Assembly: GCA_014381035.1 (NCBI GenBank)
Contig: JACMIS010000907.1
Location: 1-9,920, forward strand
Direction: 5' to 3'
Source of the DNA: Armatimonadota bacterium
GTDB lineage: Bacteria; Armatimonadota; Armatimonadia; Armatimonadales; Armatimonadaceae
DNA length: 9,920 nt
Shown: positions 6,931 through 9,920 of the stretch, piece by piece
How positions within the stretch are numbered: position 1 is the first letter of the stretch
Layout: each line of letters opens with the position of its first letter
Position numbers and translations under genes: made by a program
The notes under the pieces: model-generated
Database searches by the model: none
The model's input: only the letters and a program-made list of their open reading frames with translations
Told to the model about the DNA's origin: nothing

Positions 6931-7292
6931 CTACGGGTCGGGTTGAAAATCGCCACGCCTTGCTTTCCGTCGCTTTTGCCCTGCAAGGTCGCCCTTCTGT
7001 ATCTATCGAGTTTGTTGTTGACACTGGTTTCACCGACGCACTTTGTCTGCCCGCCCCTGCTGTTGTCGCGTTGGGCTTACCCTTCCAGTTTGATTTCCCG
7101 GCAAGCCTCGCAGACGGCAGTCAGGTTTTACTTCCCGTTCACGAGGCGACGATCCTATGGAATGATTCAGAACAGAAAGTCCATGTTCTGGCTACCGGCA
7201 ATCGTCCGCTAATCGGAACTGCACTTTTAGACGGCGCAGAGTTAGTTATCCAATTTGCCGAAGGGGGTTTGGTTACTGTCGAGCCTTTGTAA
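6927..7292 (+). CDS. Retropepsin-like clan AA aspartic protease (AF_0612-type, 121 aa)
   Basis: Residues 28-42 (IEFVVDTGFTDALCL) contain the catalytic Asp32-Thr-Gly motif of aspartic proteases in the single-domain form seen in retropepsins, which act as dimers. Further markers are RPLIGTALLDGAELVI (93-108), the conserved second half of the small bacterial/archaeal clan AA family (TIGR03698-like). The length near 120 residues fits. There is no signal peptide, so it is expected in the cytoplasm. It begins inside the stop of the preceding 91-aa gene. Its target is unknown; family members have no well-established substrate to my knowledge. The Asp-Thr-Gly motif is intact, so it is not obviously inactive. 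Confidence 0.86.
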   Translation: MTTGRVENRHALLSVAFALQGRPSVSIEFVVDTGFTDALCLPAPAVVALGLPFQFDFPASLADGSQVLLPVHEATILWNDSEQKVHVLATGNRPLIGTALLDGAELVIQFAEGGLVTVEPL

Positions 7293-7325
7293 GTGTTGGG
7301 TGCTCAGCAACCAAAATGTGTTTTG

Positions 7326-7718
7326 ATGAGCGACTCTGAACAAGATTGGATGCAACGTGAAATCGAACGACTGACGCACCAGATAGGCGATGTGCCGCCG
7401 CCGTGGACGTTCTCGCCGAATAGTCACCCCTACAGCATCGAATGGCGTATGGGAGCTGGCGAGGGCTACCTGATGGTGCTCGCGCGGTGGTGGGAGTCTG
7501 CCAACTTGGATGAAGCGGAGCGAATCGCTTACTTCCGAAAATATCCCCCGCCGCCCCGATGGCTACAATGGATGATCGACACTCTCTGGGATATTCGTTC
7601 GTGGGAACAAGAAGAGTTCGATTACACGCCCTATTTCGACCGGGTGCAAGAGATGGGTTTCGGAAGCAAGGCGGACTTCGATAAAGACATATCTGATCCC
7701 AAATGGCTTGACGAATGA
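7326..7718 (+). CDS. Conserved Trp/Pro-rich protein of unknown function (130 aa)
   Basis: The protein is soluble, acidic and rich in Trp (nine or so) and Pro: PPPWTFSPNSHPYSIEWRMGAGE (24-46), RWWESANLDEAERIAYFRKYPPPPRWLQWMIDTLWD (54-89), then an acidic tail. I recall similar hypothetical proteins with the SHPYS-WRMG-GE and RIAYFR-PPPPRWL motifs in several phyla, but know no function. The start is uncertain: ATG 7326 is chosen because the similarity begins near it; GTG 7293 immediately follows the protease stop (TAAGTG) and would add 11 residues. Neither has a clear ribosome site, so coupling to the upstream gene is possible. No signal peptide or membrane segment is seen. It is the third gene of the plus-strand run. 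Confidence 0.82.
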   Translation: MSDSEQDWMQREIERLTHQIGDVPPPWTFSPNSHPYSIEWRMGAGEGYLMVLARWWESANLDEAERIAYFRKYPPPPRWLQWMIDTLWDIRSWEQEEFDYTPYFDRVQEMGFGSKADFDKDISDPKWLDE

Positions 7719-7801
7719 CCACACTCATTGCGACAGGTGTTTACCAGGAAGTCGTTTTTGGAGATCATAGCCATAGAGTAAAGGCAGACACGACCGCATG
7801 A
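7715..7801 (+). CDS. Possible 28-codon micro-ORF with ATGA overlaps at both ends
   Basis: The ATG at 7715-7717 overlaps the stop of the preceding gene (ATGA, 7715-7718) and the TGA at 7799-7801 overlaps the ATG of the next gene (ATGA, 7798-7801). The peptide starts MTTLIATGVYQEVVFGDH, with no hydrophobic segment and no recognisable motif. Its value may be to carry ribosomes from one gene to the next, since the following gene has no good ribosome site of its own. It may also be a chance frame or a remnant of a longer gene. Confidence 0.4.
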   Translation: MTTLIATGVYQEVVFGDHSHRVKADTTA

Positions 7802-8223
7802 AAATAGGGATGACATTTATCTGCTTGATGTTGCTTTCGCAAACCGCAGTCGCGAAACCACAACAAAAACCGGTGTATACGCCCAAAACGGGTAGCGTCG
7901 AGCGCAAGGCGGTGCTTGATGCTCTGCGTAAGCCGGTTGTCAAAGAGATGAACCAGAAGGTTATTTTTCATAATGTGACCATGAATGTTAAAAGCGGGTG
8001 GGCTTATGTAACAGCGATAGGTAAAGATACGAACGGTAAGCCGTTAAAGAAATTCGGTGATCAGTACTTCCCTTTTCAGGCACTTCTACGGAAAAAGGGC
8101 AACACCTGGCAGGTACTGAGCTGGGGTTCCGGCGGCGGAACCGATGCGACGGATACGGCGATGAAACGGTATCCGCAGGCACCGCGCGAAATCTTCCTTC
8201 CGTACACCGGTCCCGCCTCCTGA
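7798..8223 (+). CDS. Small secreted/periplasmic protein of unknown function (141 aa)
   Basis: There is a clear signal peptide: MKIGMTFICLMLLSQTAVA (residues 1-19) with an Ala-Val-Ala cleavage site before Lys20. The mature part contains PKTGSVERKAVLDALRKPVVKEMNQKVIF (29-57) and SGWAYVTAIG (66-75), then NTWQVLSWGSGGGTD (102-116). I recall a widespread family of exported hypothetical proteins with G(S/T)-ERKA-LDALR-PV-KE and a later W-V segment; no function is established that I know of. The start ATG overlaps a TGA of the 28-codon ORF; the best purine stretch upstream is weak. It ends the plus-strand run and converges with the DUF3592 gene, only 7 bases away. Confidence 0.8.
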   Translation: MKIGMTFICLMLLSQTAVAKPQQKPVYTPKTGSVERKAVLDALRKPVVKEMNQKVIFHNVTMNVKSGWAYVTAIGKDTNGKPLKKFGDQYFPFQALLRKKGNTWQVLSWGSGGGTDATDTAMKRYPQAPREIFLPYTGPAS

Positions 8224-8230
8224 TTCGCCT

Positions 8231-8731
8231 TTACAGCCGGGTGTAGGGTGTCTGTTGCTGTTCGCAGTATGCGTTTCGGTATCGGTCTTCAAATCCCTGC
8301 GGAAATGTGGCGGGGCGGCTGAACATCAGAGCCGCACCGACGCCGGCGAATATCGTTCCCATTCCCGTTAAAAGGACCGGGGCGAACCAGAGCGACCAGA
8401 AATCCGAAATCTGGGCGTCGTGCGGGGTATCGCGCCGATACAAGACTGTCACTTTTTCGCCGACATGATGCATGGGTGGCGATGTGGAGAAATTCGAAGT
8501 GAACTGGATTTCTTCATTTGTCGTGGCACGAAACCGGACGACTGGGTTGTACGATGTCGACATTCCCGATTTCGTGCGGGATCGGTGTGCTTCCATGGCA
8601 ACGACCTGCCCCTGCGTCTTCGCGGCGGCGCGGACGAACTGGTTGGTCTGCTGGTAGACGTAGATGGCTACCCCCAGCAAAATCAACCCGACAACAAGAA
8701 AAATCGAATTAAAAAGGCGCGTTGGAAACAT
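8231..8731 (-). CDS. DUF3592-type membrane protein (166 aa)
   Basis: Two membrane helices, residues about 8-27 and 112-137, flank an extracytoplasmic domain. That domain has the DUF3592 layout: AKTQGQVVAMEAHRS (37-51), YNPVVRFRATTNEEIQFTSN (61-80), then HHVGEKVTVLYRRDTPHDAQI (88-108). The family is widespread and its function is unknown. A GAGGA ribosome site lies just before the ATG at 8729-8731. The gene is single, with its own AT-rich upstream region, and has no visible link to neighbours. Confidence 0.86.
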   Translation of the reverse strand: MFPTRLFNSIFLVVGLILLGVAIYVYQQTNQFVRAAAKTQGQVVAMEAHRSRTKSGMSTSYNPVVRFRATTNEEIQFTSNFSTSPPMHHVGEKVTVLYRRDTPHDAQISDFWSLWFAPVLLTGMGTIFAGVGAALMFSRPATFPQGFEDRYRNAYCEQQQTPYTRL

Positions 8732-8967
8732 TTCTTCCTCTGTATCTTCCCGCGTTATTCCGGCGAAAAGTCCTTGATATTTTTATATAGCAAACGGGCA
8801 ACACTTATCTATAGTTGAGTGAAAAACCTAACAAAGAAATGCCTCTCGTTAGTTCTGCGAACGTGCTCCTGTAAGCCGGACGAGAACTGATGTCGGCTTT
8901 GCACATGGTAGAGTGAGTGGCACGCACCGTGAATCTGTTCCGTGCGGGCGAAGAAAAGAGAATAGTT
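8732..8967. promoter_or_regulatory. Divergent gap between the DUF3592 gene and the small basic ORF
   Basis: No gene is seen here. The part next to the DUF3592 gene is AT-rich (8770-8820, with TATATA-like segments on both strands) and should hold its promoter. The other half contains AGTTCT/AGAACT (8851-8856, 8883-8888) and AAGCCG/CGGCTT (8873-8878, 8894-8899), short interleaved inverted repeats of uncertain meaning. No known RNA class was recognised. Confidence 0.3.
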
Positions 8968-9147
8968 ATGAGCCATCGTCAGAAAAACAAACATAAATCC
9001 CGCCATCGCATTCACGCGAACAACGGTCCCAGCGTCCCGCAAATCGCACGCGTCGCACCCGTTCCCGCGAAATATGTCGCGGCGGACGCGACGATTGCAC
9101 CGACGGCTGTCGCGGGAGATGCGACGCCATCTCCCGCCGCGATTTGA
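8968..9147 (+). CDS. Possible small basic protein (59 aa)
   Basis: From ATG 8968 the peptide begins MSHRQKNKHKSRHRIHANN, strongly basic and His/Lys/Arg-rich, then becomes Ala/Pro/Val-rich (PVPAKYVAADATIAPTAV) and ends before TGA 9145-9147. The GTG at 8917 could extend it. The purine-rich AAGAAAAGAGA upstream is a weak ribosome site. The basic head with a low-complexity tail could suit a nucleic-acid-binding small protein, but I recognise no family. A 10-bp hairpin lies within its last codons. Codon use is GC-rich like the neighbours, so it could be real or spurious. Confidence 0.42.
   Translation: MSHRQKNKHKSRHRIHANNGPSVPQIARVAPVPAKYVAADATIAPTAVAGDATPSPAAI
9112..9137 (+). terminator. Hairpin at the 3' end of the small basic ORF
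   Basis: GCGGGAGATG (9112-9121) and CATCTCCCGC (9128-9137) form a perfect 10-bp stem with a 6-base loop, ending 7 bases before the ORF's stop codon. No strong T tract follows (GATTTGATC). It may be the terminator of this transcription unit. Its position inside the coding frame is unusual. Confidence 0.45.
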
Positions 9148-9281
9148 TCGCCCGCTTATCGAGTCGAGAAAGCCGCCTCCGGTCTTGTACGCACAAGTCG
9201 GGGCGGCATTACTATTTACCTTATCCCCGGTCCGGGTTAAATCGGTCACAGTAACAGGACAATCGCCGCGCTCACCCGTAA

Positions 9282-9287
9282 TATACT
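9282..9287 (+). promoter_or_regulatory. Candidate -10 box ahead of the DUF6683-like gene (TATACT)
   Basis: TATACT in an AT-rich patch (TAATATACTTTTAA) lies 57 bases before the ATG at 9345. It is the same hexamer as the predicted thrS -10. No good -35 is visible at normal spacing. Confidence 0.35.
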
Positions 9288-9344
9288 TTTAACCTTCCAT
9301 CGCTTCGAACAAGCGGTGCAAAACCGGATTACGGGGTGCTTACT

Positions 9345-9920
9345 ATGCGGTCTGTTGTTTCTGTTGTTTCCGTGTGCCTTCTCACTTTTGTCGGTGGAGA
9401 AGCCGTTTTTGCGGCATTACCTGTGACGCTTTCACAGGTACCTGATTCGCCGTCCGATAACCCGATCAATGCCATCGCGAAACGGCTCGCTAAAGGCGTT
9501 TCCAAAGGGGCGGCACCGAACGCCGCCGCCTACACGTTCACTCCGACCGGCGAGCGGCTCGCTCTGGATGATCTGGTCAACACTTTCGGCGAGGGTGATG
9601 AGCAAAAAAAGGCGATCCGCACCCTGCTCACCGACGGCTTTAAGGCGTTCGAGAATGCCGCGAAGGAGGAAGGCAAAGCGAACGACGTCGCCGCCGCGTT
9701 CACCTTCTTCATCGCGACGCACTACTCGCTCTCTACCGGGAAGATCGTCTCGGACGCGGGGAGCGAAGCACTCTACAAGCAGGTACAGGGCTTGTTCGCC
9801 GCGCCGGAGATGAAAACCGTTACCGACGCGGATAAGCAACGCTTCTGGGAGACGTGTGTCGGCATGTCCGTGCTCACGCTCGGCATCGCCGGAGCGGCGG
9901 ACGACGCGGACACGAAAGCA
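9345..9920 (+). CDS. Secreted DUF6683-like protein, 3' truncated by the window end (192 codons seen)
   Basis: ATG 9345 opens a frame that stays open to the last base, so the end lies outside. A signal peptide is clear: MRSVVSVVSVCLLTFVGGEAVFA (residues 1-23) with cleavage before Ala24. The mature part runs YTFTPTGERLALDDLVNTFG (63-82), then FKAFENAAKEEGKANDVAAAFTFF (99-122), then GLFAAPEMKTVTDADKQRFWE (149-169). This order (a short PSG/PTG-RL-DDLV segment, a GK-NDVA-A--F helix, then a KQ--(Y/W)E helix) matches my memory of the DUF6683 family of exported proteins of unknown role. The ribosome site is weak (GGGG about 8 bases upstream). An inverted repeat lies at the start of the mature region (9418-9440). 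Confidence 0.82.
   Translation, partial: MRSVVSVVSVCLLTFVGGEAVFAALPVTLSQVPDSPSDNPINAIAKRLAKGVSKGAAPNAAAYTFTPTGERLALDDLVNTFGEGDEQKKAIRTLLTDGFKAFENAAKEEGKANDVAAAFTFFIATHYSLSTGKIVSDAGSEALYKQVQGLFAAPEMKTVTDADKQRFWETCVGMSVLTLGIAGAADDADTKA
9418..9440. repeat. Perfect 9-bp inverted repeat inside the DUF6683-like gene
   Basis: TACCTGTGA and TCACAGGTA (9418-9426, 9432-9440) flank CGCTT. It codes for the first residues after the signal peptide. It may form an mRNA hairpin early in the gene or be a chance repeat. Confidence 0.45.

Noticed and set aside
6655..7292. Classical toxin-antitoxin pair
   Set aside because: No known toxin fold or antitoxin DNA-binding domain is recognisable; the second gene is a predicted protease, so the label is kept only as a speculation in the findings.
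8809..9249. 146-codon frame on the minus strand across the gap and small basic ORF
   Set aside because: Arg/Cys-rich with no motif and no ribosome site; it overlaps the hairpin and the AT-rich promoter zone.
9422..9436. CRP binding site (TGTGA...TCACA)
   Set aside because: The spacer is 5 bases rather than the required 6, and it lies inside a coding region, not at a promoter.

Overview
The window looks like chromosomal DNA of a moderately high-GC bacterium. The best guess is Armatimonadota (for example a Capsulimonas-like lineage). The guess rests on a pseudopilin-like protein with an [21 protein letters not shown]-terminus and a C-terminal H-X9-DG motif next to a LacI-type regulator, a combination very common in that phylum. 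Planctomycetes also encode many H-X9-DG proteins, so the assignment is an inference. I see no tRNA, rRNA, CRISPR array, insertion sequence or phage block.

Layout. (1) Bases 1-555 hold the 3' end of an ABC exporter ATPase, closed by a strong hairpin at 706-744. (2) Between 802 and 4452 four genes lie on the minus strand. In transcription order they are a two-domain peptidoglycan hydrolase (glucosaminidase plus zinc amidase), a LacI-family regulator with palindromic sites around its own promoter, an H-X9-DG pseudopilin and a small lipoprotein; the last two are tightly coupled. (3) thrS (4736-6526, plus strand) encodes a threonyl-tRNA synthetase without the N-terminal TGS domain and ends at a 16-bp hairpin.

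(4) Bases 6655-8223 form a compact plus-strand run. It holds a 91-aa conserved protein, a retropepsin-like clan AA aspartic protease (4-base overlap), a Trp/Pro-rich conserved protein, a possible 28-codon micro-ORF with ATGA overlaps at both ends, and a small secreted protein. (5) A DUF3592-type membrane protein (8231-8731, minus strand) converges on that run. (6) The right end has a short basic ORF (8968-9147) and the start of a secreted DUF6683-like protein that runs off the window (9345 onward).

The thrS and ABC exporter genes are housekeeping. The minus-strand block concerns the cell surface and its regulation. The least described part is the 6655-8223 run, where a small protein of unknown function is paired with a predicted intracellular aspartic protease. 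That pairing, the chained ATGA junctions and the lacI operator pair are the points most worth a second look. No clearly new multi-gene system can be shown from sequence alone.
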